Positions 35,718 through 47,962 of a stretch of DNA of 64,000 nucleotides are shown in pieces. Within the stretch, counting starts at the first letter, position 1, and every line of letters starts with the position of its first letter. The stretch spans positions 10,608,001 to 10,672,000 of the forward strand of contig OV121092.1 of assembly GCA_921293015.1 (NCBI GenBank). The letters are read 5' to 3'. A program made the position numbers and the translations under genes. This stretch comes from Phorcus lineatus (taxonomy: Eukaryota; Mollusca; Gastropoda; Trochida; Trochidae). Under the pieces are notes generated by a model. The model saw only the letters and a list, made by a program, of their open reading frames with translations, did not search any database and was not told the DNA's origin.

Positions 35718-38330
35718 GTGAAACCTCCACCCATTAACAGGAATTATCCAACCTTTTTATTATTGTGTGTTGTCAAACAAACAGCGTGTACGACGTTTAT
35801 TCAGCACCGACTAATGTGGAGCCTTGGCCGGATTCGAACTCTTGACTCATTGATAAACAGGTGAATATTCATGTCCGAAACCTATTTTTAAGAATCTATT
35901 TTGTTTATCGTATCAGAAGAGTTATGCTTGAAAAGTTTATCTTGTACTTAAATTCATTGTTTCAGAGTTTATTAAGTTGTAAAAAAAATGTGAGATAACA
36001 TTTATCAATTTTCAAACCAGGATAACTAGATGTCTTCATGGTCTATGGATTTTTGAGCTTATCTCCTAGCATTTATGATTAGATATCAGGTATATAGGAA
36101 ACGCTACATAGTCTTTTATCTGTAAGTGATTATGATGATTGCTCGAATCAAGTTCTCACGGAATCAAATATCTCATCGTCTCCTTCCCATGATATGAGTG
36201 GTTTTATTATATACAGTTTGTGTTGTACGTGGTACAGACGATGTCGCGACTAACTTGGTTTTATTTCGTATACGCTTTTCCTAACAAAATCAGTACTGGA
36301 AATATGGACATGGTTTCCAGAAGCCCCGATATTGTACGAAGGACAGTATTTTTTTGGAAACAAAATTTGAAAAGTCATTTCAGTGTGTACATGTATGGTA
36401 TTAGGACATGCTCATAACTTAACACTATTGAAACATGTCATTGAGGGTAACATTTTGGTTGATTGGACTTGACAACTAAAAATAAAATATATGAGAGTAA
36501 ATGAGATGTGAGCATTTATCTGAGGTACGAGGTTGAAAAGCGTTATTAAGGCATTGCAAGGCATTGCCGATTAGTTTTATCATTTGTTAATGTGTGGATG
36601 TTTTATCCATACATATAGTTTATTTGTATAATTTTGTAAATTAAATATAAGCACAGGCCTTTCTTCGTGTCTTTCCCTCATTACAAGATGGCGGACCGGA
36701 TGTCGATAGATCAGACTCTTTAAGACCGCCTTGAACCATTTAGTTACGATTACTTCAGTCAAATGTCCCTATTTCGCTACGATCCGAACTATATCCCGAT
36801 CCACCACGAGGAGATTGTTTAAGAATGTCCGTTCCTTACATTTAAAGTATTAAACTTTTTTTCTAACTTGGTTTTTTTCCAAAAGTTTAGTGTATTTACT
36901 TGAAATATCAACCCCAAAAAATGGTTGTTTTTTGGGGAGATATTTTAAGACAAAGATCCCTATGTCAGTCAGAGATTTAACATTGGAGTCAATGGGGAAA
37001 TGATAACCTTTTTTGAGAAATCTTAAATTCAAATTAGTTCCTGTATTAAACATTTTTTAATATGAAAACATGTTTGAGTTAACATAATTTTCTTCCAGAA
37101 AAAAGTATATATATGGTAGTGTGGATTTTTAGCCGCTACGGCACATCATGTATTCAAACATTTCAATTAAATTATCAACATTCAAGTTATTTTTGTACAA
37201 GAAACATGCTTTCTCCCACTCGTTATCTAAAGATATACCTGAACGCATACATACAAATTATATTCATTCAACAACATCTACTTTCTGAGAAAAACAACTA
37301 AAATTGCTGAGTCAGCAAAATGGTGAATTATTTCAAAAAGAAAAAAATTACATTACTTTATTTTGATGAATATTTAATCAGAAATAATCAAAATTGAGAA
37401 ATTGCCACTTCATTTTGGTTTATTATATAAGAACATTATGATTTAAAGTTATTTGAGTTTTGTCACTGTGACTGAGGAGCGAACATCCTTAAAGGCACTA
37501 GTGCACGGTTTTACGGATTAAATAGGCTATTTTAAGGTTTAAGAGGACTAATGCATTCACTTAAACTTTCTATCGATGCAATGAAATATTAAACATTCTT
37601 TACAATTTACCTGCAATCAACAATGAAAACGTTAAGACAGCAGCTGTGGGCTTGGACATATAAAAATCTATGATTAGCTGTGCACAAAACGGATAAATTA
37701 TTGACACTTGGAAACGGCTGAACTAGTACTGTGTGCAGCTATTGAATTTACCTAAACTCTGAACTGAGAACAAATCATGAAATATGTTTTATGAAAGCAA
37801 TGTTGTAAATTAACCGATTTAATAACACAGTATTAGCATTGTTTATATTAGATTGACCATAGCGGCTGCCGTTTCCGGTTTTCTGGTTATGATCAAAATC
37901 TTAATATTTCCGATATCGTAGTTCATGCGGACTTCATGTAACGTAACATTAAATACTTTAAAAATCCACTTTACTACCTGAATACGTAAATATTTGTTAA
38001 ATAACTTACGAGATAGATTACATGAGTGAGGATCGTGAGTAATATCGAGAGTTATGCAGTATCTGTGGATTCGTTGTGTTTACGAAATATTGGCGTGCAC
38101 TAGTGCGTTTAAAATCGACCATTTCTTGAACAGCAATATACTAACATTTACGTAACGTAAACGGAAATTCGTAGCTTTTCATGCTGAAATTCGAGACAGT
38201 CGTAGATGATCCATGAATAAAAGCACCGAAATCTTCAACCAGGAGCGTTCGATAACTCTAAACGTTAAGTTTTTGCTGACTACACAATTGCTTACCATTA
38301 GTATTATATAGTTTACGAAGCGTTTACGAT
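35718..38330. other. Gene-free stretch
   Basis: AT-rich intergenic DNA. A tRNA-B-box-like GAGTTCGAATCCGGCC on the minus strand (about 35828-35843) lacks an A box and is probably a SINE remnant. Open frames at 36220-36417 and 36850-37301 have no domain. Confidence 0.4.
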
Positions 38331-38334
38331 ACTC

Positions 38335-38480
38335 CACAAATGTTTTTTCACCAAGCCCACGAACAGGAGTAATGTTAATGACAAAAAATATATGGACAAC
38401 AACTTTATTCATTGTATGCGACGTTTCGACACAGATTTTTGTGTCGTTCTCAAGCAATGAGTAAGGTGTAATGTTTCAGA
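38335..38480 (-). mobile_element. Possible Penelope-like element 3' remnant
   Basis: On the minus strand, CTTGAGAACGACAC / GTGTCGAAACGTCGCA forms a hairpin followed by AATAAAGTTGTTGTCCATA. Hairpins of the GAGAACGAC...GTCGAAACGT type followed by AATAAAGTTGTT are familiar from ends of Penelope-like and related retroelements in animals. No reverse transcriptase is seen nearby. Confidence 0.35.
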
Positions 38481-39880
38481 ATCTAACTGGAGTGTCAGTG
38501 AAACAGGGTAATAACGAGAAATCTCTGCATTTAGGATGAATGGTTTGTAGAAAATATCGTAGCTCTGCACGATTTGTATGTAGGAAGCTGACGTATTATG
38601 AACTGTTACTAATAATAATGTTGTTTTTTTATTTTTTTTATGTATATCTCATTGTCACTAAGTGTGATTCATTGGTGAACTGAGTTTATGAAAATAAACG
38701 TATAAGCTGAGCAGCATTTGTGTATATATTTATCCCGTCTTATTCGTCCTCATGACCTAATATTTTGGAAGCAATGTCTCTGCCTGGCAACATGTTGGTT
38801 AGGCAACAAAAGGCAAGCTTTTCCTTTGTCATGCTTATGCTTGGAAAACACGCACATCATATCATGACAAAAACAAAAATCTTTGAAATAAACGTCATGC
38901 GACTGTTCCATTTAGAAAAAAACTATATTTCTACAATCATATAATTCCTTCTTATCATGTCATTAAGTAATATATCAAAATTGAATAAAATCGATAACGA
39001 AACAAAAATTATGTCTTATTTGCAAGGTGAACGGGGGAAAGGCTGAAGAAGTGATCAGTAGAATAGTTGTTAAAAGTTCCCGAGATTGTCCAATATCTTA
39101 GAATTGGCACACGTAAATCAAATTCTGTTGATACAGCATTTTGTCTAGGTATTCTTGATTTGTGTCATATGCATTTCTACTCGCTCGAACAAAATGGTAA
39201 TCTATATTCAATAAATGCTACTTCCGGTCTGATAAAAGATTTTATTGTCAAAGTGAAAGGGACAAGTTTAGGCGGTGGCGGAACTTAACCAATTCTCTGT
39301 GTTGGAGCATAGAAACCATTATAGAATCAACTAACCCTTGTTTAAATCTACTAAAACATGAACAAAATACGCGTGACAAGTATTCCATTGGGTGGTAAAG
39401 TAATGATAGGTCAAGCAATTGGGGATATGGTAAGATACATCAATGTATACACAAATTATATATAGATGGAATAACAAGGCAATAAGCTTCATGCGACTTT
39501 TATTAAAAAAGGTGGACTTTAATCAGACTCTGCGATGAGAGGTCGTCTATATGAATGTGATGAAGACAGTTTCAGAAAAAGAATCATAAAAGAAAATCGT
39601 CCTGCATTTAAAAAAACTATTAAAAAATCGAGTATGGTCTTACATCCATGCTAATGCCTTTGGTTTCAAACTATTCAAAGGCCTCATTTGCGATGACATT
39701 CTGAATGTTTCGTTCTGTGAAAGCTTCGCGCACCATCGCCCTATTCGTTGTCTGTTCTCCGTCATGTAAACGGATTATATTTGAAATGAAGGATGCCTGA
39801 TGAATAATCTCAGGTGTGATCCGTGGATAGTACGTAAAGGAACGGAAACTCGAGGTGACTCAACGTGATCGACGACAGAG
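38481..39880. other. Gene-free stretch downstream of gene A
   Basis: Intergenic and 3' flank of gene A. A plus-strand frame at 39067-39288 contains NGNLYSINATSGLIKDF, which resembles a propeller strand, but is isolated and unsupported. A minus-strand AATAAA near 39497-39502 could serve gene A. Confidence 0.4.
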
Positions 39881-39890
39881 TACCTGAAGA

Positions 39891-42259
39891 CTATTCAAAA
39901 ACTGTCATCTCTGGCGCCAGTAGATTTGATAAGAATATATCACGATATTGTTTATGAATCCTGACAGTACGGCGAGAACCGATGAAGGAAAGAAGTACCG
40001 ATTCACCATAGCTGATAATACACGTGACTCTATGCCTGAAGTGAAACACCTTCGTGCCCTCGCCCCATTGGAACACTGCCCTCTTGTAGCCGTAATAAAG
40101 AATGTCCAGTATCACGTTATAACAAATACTATGGTTATGAACTTTCTTGATTATAATTATCTTTTTCCCTTTGTAAGTCATTTGAACGATGTATTTGAAC
40201 AAGGAAACATAAATGAGTTTCTTCGGAGGGTTTAACGCGAGGGATTGTACATTACTTCTTAAGTAGATATAGTTATACTGATTTACATCTTCGTCCATGA
40301 TAGCAATGCCGTCACGGGAATATTTGTTTTGCTGAAACTTCTGCTCTTGAATGAAGACTAAGTTCACTTGCTGGTTCGTGTACAAACCCAAACAGCGAGT
40401 GTTGTTCCTTATGACCACCATTGACCTTCGATTATATTGATATATCCTGTTTGGCTTGTGTGTTGCAAAAAGCAATGTCTGGTTTGAAAACATGTAGGTG
40501 AGTGCTCTCAAGTTTCTGATACCGTTGATAGGAAGTCTCGTCAAGGTCTCGTTCTGGTATTTGTGAAACGTACATCTCCTAGTTGTACAGCTGGTGAATA
40601 ACACCGATCTTGGACGATATTCAACATGCCCTGTAAAAGTAAAAACACGTTGATAATGGCATGAAATGAACGAGAAATCTGAAAACAAAATTAGGATAAA
40701 TATGTTTTTACCAGAGGAGGTTTTGTCTTTCTTTGAGTATATGCAGAGAAACAACATTAACGTGCTGACATGACCTATCACCTATCGAACATTTATAGGA
40801 CCATTTTGGTCGTAAAGCCCAAGCCCTTTGAGGGGATACCAGACCATGTCATCTGACGTGTGATATTCTCAACACATTCACATTCGATAAGCTGTTGATT
40901 TAATTACGGACAAGTGCACTTTAAGAAGTTCTTCACATTGGTCGTAAAGAGTTCAACATCTGATTCAAACTTTATAAATATGCATCATTTAGTTTTTTGT
41001 CTTTTTTGGCCAATTATACGTACGTTGTATTGTTTATTTTGCTCGTTAGTTAAATCCAATCTTTTTACTCAATTAAGCATACGTCCAATCGTTTACAAAT
41101 CAAATTGTAGGTGTAAATGTTTTTTGTGTGGAACAGTTTGACCTATATGTAGGATGGTATAACTTCTTATTGTCAAATTCTAGATGCGGAAACAATTAGG
41201 AACACTTCCTCCATTGACTATCATTTTCTAATTCAATTTTTGTTAAAATATTTTGTTTAAGTTTCACAATTCTCACGATTAATACTGCGTTGTTAGAATT
41301 GTTGAAATTTGATTCCTTATGTGAGTAACTAGCAAAAGACATATATAAGAAAATACTATTATCATAGTAAACAATCAGCCAAATTCTTACCGTGATGAAC
41401 GCTCCTGGTTGAACTTGACAGCTGCACCTGCAAGAATACAATTAAGTTATTGGTTCAGCATCCTGCTAAATCAACGTTTATGAATTCGCTTTCGCTCCTT
41501 CCTAATACCCTGAACTCTTTTGGGCAAAATGCAATCCAAATCTTAATGCACGCTTTGGTTTAAGTTTCAGGGTCAAAGTGATTTGGTGCTGTTTATCAAA
41601 TCAAAATAAAAAAAATTATAATATGGAAATGAAAAGAGGCAATTAAGGGCAGTCATCAAGGCAAGGCGGCGAGGCAAGCAACATCGGACCTCTTCCTCTT
41701 CCCCATGCTTAAGAGCCATTTTACTACCGTGGAGAGATTACATGCGACCTAGATTGCGGAGATCTACAAGGATAGCGTTATGAAGCTAAAACATCGCTGG
41801 TCCAAATGTTTTTGTTTGGTGGAGACTACAAATTTTAAAAATAAAATGCAAAAAGTGATCCACTGATCTTGTTCTTTATGTCATCCTACAAACGTTTTTA
41901 TTTGTCCTCGTGTTTAAAAAAACCCAATAAGTTGTAGACAAACTTATGCGATGTCTTCGGTTACGCTTATACTTACCTAATATATAATGAAAAAGACTTC
42001 GTAATTTACATACCCTATTCCACCAGTGCTGCCAAGTGGGATCACTTGTCGGGTGACTGATGTTGACTCTACATTCCGTGTTCCTGATGTAGAACTCTCC
42101 ACAAGCCTGCAGACTGCAGACCGAGGCACACTGAAGGACTACTGATGAGGTTATGGTGTTGTACCTTATTGATATGTTCTTTACTTTGGTGTAGAAATCT
42201 GTCTTCATTCCATAACTGATTATCAGGAAAGTAAACAGCATACCGACCAGGAGTGCCAT
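39891..42259 (-). CDS. Gene A: secreted PAN/apple-like plus YWTD-like propeller protein
   Basis: Three exons: 42259-42014 (phase 0), 41427-41391 (phase 1) and 40630-39891, all GT/AG, joining into 340 codons plus stop. Exon 1 encodes a signal peptide (hydrophobic residues 2-16) and a short PAN/apple-like module with the QCASVCSLQACGEF and NTECRV cysteine pattern. Exon 2 is a 12-codon Ser/Thr linker. Exon 3 encodes about 245 residues with five or six ~40-residue repeats (LLFATHKPNRIYQYN, VNLVFIQEQK, KLIYVSLFKYIVQMTYKG). These resemble LDL-receptor class B blades, though the YWTD tetrad itself is not conserved. It ends EMTVFE. No membrane anchor, so probably secreted. It is the most diverged copy in exon 3 (about half identical to B and C by eye) but nearly matches B over the PAN part of exon 1. 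Function unknown. Confidence 0.82.
41459..41530. mobile_element. Solo terminus of the Mutator-like MITE in intron 1 of gene A
   Basis: CATCCTGCTAAATCAACG ... CGCTCCTTCCTAATACCC matches the left end of the MITE at 25044-25378 for about 70 bp, then similarity stops. It starts only 32 bp upstream of exon 2 (41427), so it supplies or displaces the branch-point region of intron 1. Confidence 0.8.
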
Positions 42260-42850
42260 TTCTCATCCCATCTTATAATTGAGTTAATTCCTCAGTAACG
42301 AAGATAAAACCTTTTTAGAAAATAAAAGATTAATATAATCTTATCTTTGTATATCATTGGAATCTTTTATGTTATCTTTTCATTTTGTGGAGATGAACTT
42401 CAAAAATAAAAGAATAGAGTTTATTAAAAACATATTTCTGCCGATTAGTGGTCCGTAGGTGCGCTAACCTTCAAATAAACTATGGCACTGAAAGAAGACA
42501 TATTTCTAATATTTCTAAGGAATAATCACAAATAATGAACTATTTCATTAGATCAATTACTCTTCCAGGAAAATTAAAACTGCATTAAATTCCCGAGGAA
42601 AGTTCAGAAGTCTGTAAATTTAACTTAGTGATAAAACGTGTGCCAAGTTTCACAAAGTCATTGATGTTAATAAGGGATACAAATTATGGATGAAAATTAT
42701 TGACGATTTATTTGTCATATATTTTGTTTCTCTATATGTATGTTATAGATTATATTCAAAATATCGTTAGTTGGTTGCCTGAATATATTGAACTCTTTAG
42801 TACCTCCAGGTTCAAAAGTACAAAGAGAAAGATAAACACTTGAATTCGAT
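42260..42850 (-). promoter_or_regulatory. 5' flank of gene A, homologous to 5' flank of gene B
   Basis: Blocks such as TGTTATCTTTTCATTTTGTG, CTTCAAATAAACTATGG...AGAAGAC and CATTAGATCAATTACTCTTCC have counterparts in the same order at 48068-48230 upstream of gene B. The duplication therefore included upstream, probably promoter, sequence. No TATA box or start site can be assigned. Confidence 0.5.
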
Positions 42851-43192
42851 CATCCTGCTTCATCAGCGTAATTGAATCCGCTGATCGAGCTCCCTCCATA
42901 TACCCTGATCTACTTCGAGCCAAATCCCTCGTACGGCTGGCGCGACTTGATGTTCGTGGCTGTGCTCACCTGTTATTGTTTCAGCCAATGAAATGTCGTT
43001 ATTCGAGGAGCTTGACGCTACTCTTTTGAACTTAACGGAATTTTCCATCCGGGTTGTGCCGCTGTTGCTGGATGCGAATCGTCTCATTGGCTGGTTACAT
43101 AGCTAGCGAGACGAGGCTTTTGGCCTAAACGATATCAGGGTATATGGAAGGAGCTGGATCAGCGGATTCAATTACGCTGATGTAGCAGGATG
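42851..43192. mobile_element. MITE with 9-bp target duplication (Mutator-like), copy 2
   Basis: Terminal inverted repeats of about 60 bp (CATCCTGCTTCATCAGCGTA / TACGCTGATGTAGCAGGATG, then GCTCCCTCCATATACCCTGA / TCAGGGTATATGGAAGGAGC). Flanked by GAATTCGAT (42842-42850) and GAATTCAAT (43193-43201), a 9-bp duplication with one mismatch. The interior (CAATGAAATGTCG, GTGCTCACCTGTTATT) matches copy 1 in inverted orientation. No transposase; it lies upstream of gene A. Confidence 0.9.
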
Positions 43193-43571
43193 GAATTCAA
43201 TAATTTATGCTGACCACATCTTCCAGTGCAGCAATATTAGATTTTATTTTAATGATATTGGGTCCGACTATCGACTCTTAAACATTTTGGTTTTCCGTTT
43301 GTATTACTACTTACCTAATATATGTGTAACGTGCCTGTAATAGGCAGCAAGGTCTCATGATTTTGGATTTTTCGCCTTTTCAACAAAATATCTAAATACT
43401 TATTAACATCAAGAATAAAACTGCTCATACAATATAAACATATAAATATAAACATCAATGTTGTTGGTTTATCACAATGTTAACTTAAATGATAATCAAC
43501 ATTTTTTTATCGTCAGTTTATGTACAAAACTCCTTGGCAAATGGATGTCATAACACATCTTAAATCCTGTT

Positions 43572-43925
43572 TTTCAACTACTTCTCAAGAACAGTTCAGC
43601 TACTCCTCAAGAACAGTTCTACTACGCCCCAAGAACAGTTTTACCACCCCTCAAGAACAGTTTACTACCCCTCAAAAATAGTTCAGCTATTTCTTAAGAA
43701 CAGTTAAGCTACTTCTCAAGAACAGATTTACCACCCCTCAAGAACAATTTTACTTCCCCTCAAGAACAGTTTTACCACCCCTCAAGAACAGTTTTACTAC
43801 TCCTCAAGAACAGATTTACCACCCCTCAAGAACAGTTTTACCACACCTCAAGAACATTTCAGCTACTTCTCAAGGACATTTCAGCTACTTCTCAAGAACA
43901 ATTCAGTTACTTCTCAAGAACAGCA
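43572..43925. repeat. Minisatellite, ~22-bp unit x16
   Basis: Tandem copies of TACCACCCCTCAAGAACAGT-type units of 20-22 bp, with two alternating variants (ACTTCTCAAGAACAGTTCAG and ACCCCTCAAGAACAGTTTTA). It lies between gene A and gene B. Confidence 0.92.
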
Positions 43926-44843
43926 AAACATTTACGACTGGCTTATTTTGAATAGATTCATTTGTCAAAATTGTATTTCATCCGTGCAATCTGTGATGTT
44001 CAAGGTATTTTGTGAAGCGTTACGTTACACTAATTCTTATTATATTCATTCAAAACATCTTGAACATACACCCCAGATTGCCAACTACTTGATGATTATT
44101 ATTTTCAATGAAAATTTTACATTACCCTCAATTATGTGTCTAGGCCAAAATCACTGGCACCATTTACATCTCTATAACTTCAATAACCTTTAAAACTCTA
44201 ATGAAACAAATTGTATATTCCATTTGAATCAGGTCAGTTTTCAAAAATACGTTTGACTAATAGACGCATGCGTTGCCTTTTTTACGTCTTAATACCTTTT
44301 TATTATCGGTCTACCGAACCAACTAACAATAAAATACAACAATTGGTACTTCTCAAACAAGTTAAATCATTGATTAAGGTTAGGCATATACGACTCCAAA
44401 ACTAATTGAATGTCACTCTTAACTCCTGATAACTTCATTTAGAAAATTTTGTTTCAAACAAGATCATGATCTCCAGGGACAATGACGTTGATTTTTCCTA
44501 TTAGACTGGATGTCGAGCAAGTACATTACCTCCACATTAACCTTTCGTTGATTCTTCAGTCCATTCATTGGTGTGACTTGAAACACGTGAGCCATCAAGT
44601 ATTTGAATGGCACTTTAGAGATGCATACATAAAACTGCACGATATTCTGGATAAAAACTTCTTTATTAGGGAAATAATGACTTACGAAATATATGCTTCC
44701 TCCCCCATCAGGAGAATAACAAAAACTTTTTACACTTGCATTTTACAAATCGTCTATCAGGTGTACACCCGCCAACTTGAAATGGAGGGACCTTTTAGGA
44801 ACGATGTGAGAAAAATTCCCTTTTGGTCTTATATATCAAAGAC
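43926..44843. other. Spacer and 3' flank of gene B
   Basis: No gene is seen. A 138-codon plus-strand frame (44482-44898) runs antisense over the end of gene B and has no domain. A minus-strand AATAAA (about 44661-44667) is a plausible poly(A) signal for gene B. Confidence 0.45.
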
Positions 44844-47800
44844 TTATTCAAAAAGTGTCATCTCGGGTGAAACAAGTTCTTTGAAGTATAAAGTATGAGA
44901 ATCCGTATGAACCCTGAAAGTTAAATACGATCCGGTGAGAGATACAAGAACGGATTCATCCAAACTGATCATTCGATGAACGTTATGTTTGAACTTGAAC
45001 ATCCTTGTGCTTTTACCCATTGAAACACTGTACATCACCTTTCTGTCGTTGAGAAATAGAGTATTCAACAATACGTTATAACAGATTACAGGATTGTGGA
45101 CTTTCATTTGAACAGTGATATTTGTTCCTGTGTATGTCATTTGAAGCACTCTTCTAGACTTGACAGCAAAGATAAGTTTGTCTAATGGGTGCAAGGTAAA
45201 TGATACTACTGGGTGGCGTCCTGAGTATATATGGGTAAAGTTCTCTCCATCCGCGTCCATTCTGGCAATGCCATGTGTGTTAATGTTCTTGTTCTTCACT
45301 GAAATGAAAACGAGGTTCGCCTGTTGGTCCGTGTCCAACCCCAAGCAGTGAGTGTTGTTCCTAATGATGACATTTGACCTCCCATCATATCGATATATTC
45401 TGTATGGCTTGTGTGTTGCAAAAATCAGTGTCTTGGATGGAAATACATAGGTGAGTGCTCTCATGTTTCTGATACCGTTGATCGGAAGTCTTGTTGAGGT
45501 CTCGTTCTGATATTTGTGCAGCTTGCACCCTCTTGGAGAACAGGCGGAGAAAAGCACCGATCTTGGACGATGTCCTGTGGTTCCTTCATCTCCTTCTGTA
45601 AGATAAACATCTGTTTATGTTGATACTGTCATGGAATACACTCAAACTACATGACAGGCGAAACGAATAGCATGGCTCACGATAACCACTGACCATGACC
45701 ATTGAATTATCGAATGGATAAATCTTATTATCCTTGCTCACGTGACTCCAAATATCAAAGCATACTTCCACGTCCATCGGTCAAAGTCACGTGATGAGGT
45801 CATAGGTGTTGTTATTTCTGTCTTTTAAATAATACGTTAAGACATTCGGTAAGATAAATTCGTTAGAACATTCCGTCAAGGGTGAATAAGGGATATATCA
45901 TTCACTTGATAGGTTTTCTTTCGTGGGAATAATATATCCCTAAGTCATCCTTGACGGAATGTTACAACTTATAATGTCAGCAAGGAGAGGAACTGACAAA
46001 GACAGAAACTTTTCAAACAACATTTCAACTTTCCTATTTTTGACAAACACATGCACATGCATGCAGTTTGTGTAGGAGAAGTTAAAGATTTCTTGCAACT
46101 AGTTTGAGAAATTTGCATGACCAAATTGGACAAGTAGTCTACATTGATACGGATTTTTGTTTAAATTAGAAAGTCCCTTATCGCTTGTTTGTTGCACTGC
46201 AACTATTTTGTAGTAAGGATAACATTTTAGATGAAGAGGATGGATGAATTAAAATCTATGAGTAACAAAAACAAAATACAACATACACATAATTTTACAT
46301 GAAATTTAAAAAATAAACTATACTGCTTGGTATACAACACTGCAACTATCCTTAAAGGGGCAGTAGGCCTAGCGCAATTTATTAAAGTTTTATTGTTTAA
46401 AGTTTCAATAAATCAAATATTCTCAAATAAACATAATTCTGAACATCTCGTTATTCAAACTGATCATCAGTTGTAGCGGAAATAATTAAAAATCACTAGT
46501 TGTAGTAGACACAATTGAATATCAGTAGTTGTAGTAGACATAATTAAATACCAGTAGTTGTAGCGGAAATAATTAAAAATCACTAGTTGTAGTGGAAATA
46601 ATTAAAAATAACTAGTTGTAGTGGAAATAATCAAAAAGCACTAATTGTAGCGGACACAATTAAATATCAGTAGTTGTAGCAGAAATAATTAAAATTCACT
46701 AGTTGCAGCGGAAATAATTAAAAATCACTAGTTGTTGTAGTCATAATTTAATATCACTAGTTGTAGCGGAAATAATTAAAAATCACTAGTTGTAGCGGAG
46801 ATAATTAAAAATCACTAGTTGTAGCGGAAATAATTAAAAATCACTAGTTGTAGTACACATAATTAAATATCAGTAGTTGTAGTACACATAATTAAATATC
46901 ATTAGTTGTAGCGAAATAATCAAAAATCACTAGTTGTAGCGGAAATAATTTAAAATAACTAGTTGTAGTGGAAATAATTAAAAATCACTAGTTGTAGTGG
47001 AAATAATTAAAAATCACTAGTTGTAGCGGAAATAATTAAAAATCACTAGTTGTAGTGGAAATAATTAAAAATCACTAGTTGTAGTGGAAATAATTACAAA
47101 TAACTAGTTGTAGAAACTAGGTAGAAAATATGCAACATTATAAAACAATAATAAGATTGAAAACAGGTATTTACCATGAACAGCGTTGTGTGGAATGGAT
47201 AGCTGCGCCTGAAATAAGAATATTAAGCTCAATAGTTTTGACACACATCAGTGAATTTGAAATTGAACGACGCCTCGACTGATAATACTTATTATACTAT
47301 TAAACTACCAGCTGTAACTTTGACAATTGTCTACGGAACTCAGTATCCACAGGTGAACTAGATTTTTTCATTATTGATAAAAGCAAGGTGAAAATATATA
47401 ATATAAAATATTCCTTATTTGTATTCTTAGGTAAACTTTGTGAGATTGTAGCTTAATAAATTCATAGATAGAAACCTTATTTAAATGTGCACATCCGGGT
47501 GTCCTTTTCTTTTTAATTATAAAAAAATATTTTAAGGGATTTTTAACCAATCAAAGGTCTTAAGATTCAAATTCGTTTGGGCTATCATTTTCTTTAAATT
47601 TGTACCTGTATGATAGACATCTGTTTGGTAAAGTAACTAAGAAATTAAACCTAACAAAACAATATACAGTTTTTCACAGTTCCACCAACTTTATTTCTCC
47701 AGTGCTGCCATGTCGGATCGCTTGTCGGGTGACTGATGTTGACTCTACATTCCGTGTTCCTGAAGTAGAACTCTCCACACTCCTGCAGACTGCAGACCGA

Positions 47801-47962
47801 GGCGCACTGGAGGACTCCGGATGAGGTGCTGTTGGTCAGTCTGAAGTTGTTTTGGGGTGAGCTGTTCATTTCTCTGGTGTAGAAGTTGTTCTTTAGTCCA
47901 CTAATGACAATTACAAATAAAAACAGGATCCAGAAGAAGGCGTTCGGTTTTCCACAAGCCAT
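44844..47962 (-). CDS. Gene B: secreted PAN/apple-like plus YWTD-like propeller protein
   Basis: Exons 47962-47690, 47208-47175 and 45595-44844, with GT/AG ends and phases 0 and 1, joining into 352 codons plus stop. I chose the ATG at 47962 over the one at 48016 because it places the hydrophobic stretch (FFWILFLFVIVI) at residues 9-20, like genes A and C. Exon 1: signal peptide, then a PAN/apple-like CASVCSLQECGEFYF module. Exon 2: 11-codon linker. Exon 3: YWTD-like repeats (KTLIFATHKPYRIYRYDGRS, ANLVFISVKN, KLIFAVKSRRVLQMTYTG), ending SPEMTLFE. Exon 3 is about 90% identical to gene C at protein level by eye, while the second half of exon 1 is closest to gene A. Intron 2 holds a 29-bp minisatellite and a small hairpin element. 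Several N-x-S/T sites fit a secreted glycoprotein. Function unknown. Confidence 0.85.
45867..45963. mobile_element. 97-bp hairpin element in intron 2 of gene B
   Basis: Arms of about 37 bp: AACATTCCGTCAAGGGTGA and, inverted, TCATCCTTGACGGAATGTT, extended inward by AGGGATATATCATTC / GGAATAATATATCCCT. No coding capacity and no clear duplication. Probably a tiny MITE. Confidence 0.75.
46355..46460. repeat. Dispersed repeat D2, copy 2
   Basis: AAGGGGCAGTAGGCCTAG followed by ATTAAAGTTTTATT and AATAAACATAATTCTGAACA resembles the start of 26480-26710. It directly abuts the 29-bp minisatellite. Confidence 0.4.
46466..47116. repeat. Minisatellite, 29-bp unit x22, intron 2 of gene B
   Basis: About 22 tandem copies of a 29-bp unit: GGAAATAATTAAAAATCACT then AGTTGTAGC. 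Two main variants alternate (GCGGAAATAATTAAAAATCAC and GTAGACATAATTAAATATCAG types). There are no unique spacers, so it is not a CRISPR. Confidence 0.95.

Noticed and set aside
35825..35850. tRNA gene on the minus strand (B-box-like GAGTTCGAATCC)
   Set aside because: No A box, no cloverleaf; more likely a SINE head remnant.
39067..39288. Plus-strand exon of a propeller protein (NGNLYSINATSGLIKDF)
   Set aside because: Isolated frame without matching splice-linked exons or similarity to the neighbouring family.
39948..40235. 95-codon plus-strand frame as a gene
   Set aside because: Complementary to the conserved propeller exon of gene A; it is a shadow of that coding sequence.
44482..44898. 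138-codon plus-strand frame as a gene
   Set aside because: Antisense to the end and 3' flank of gene B, no domain, no counterpart opposite genes A and C.
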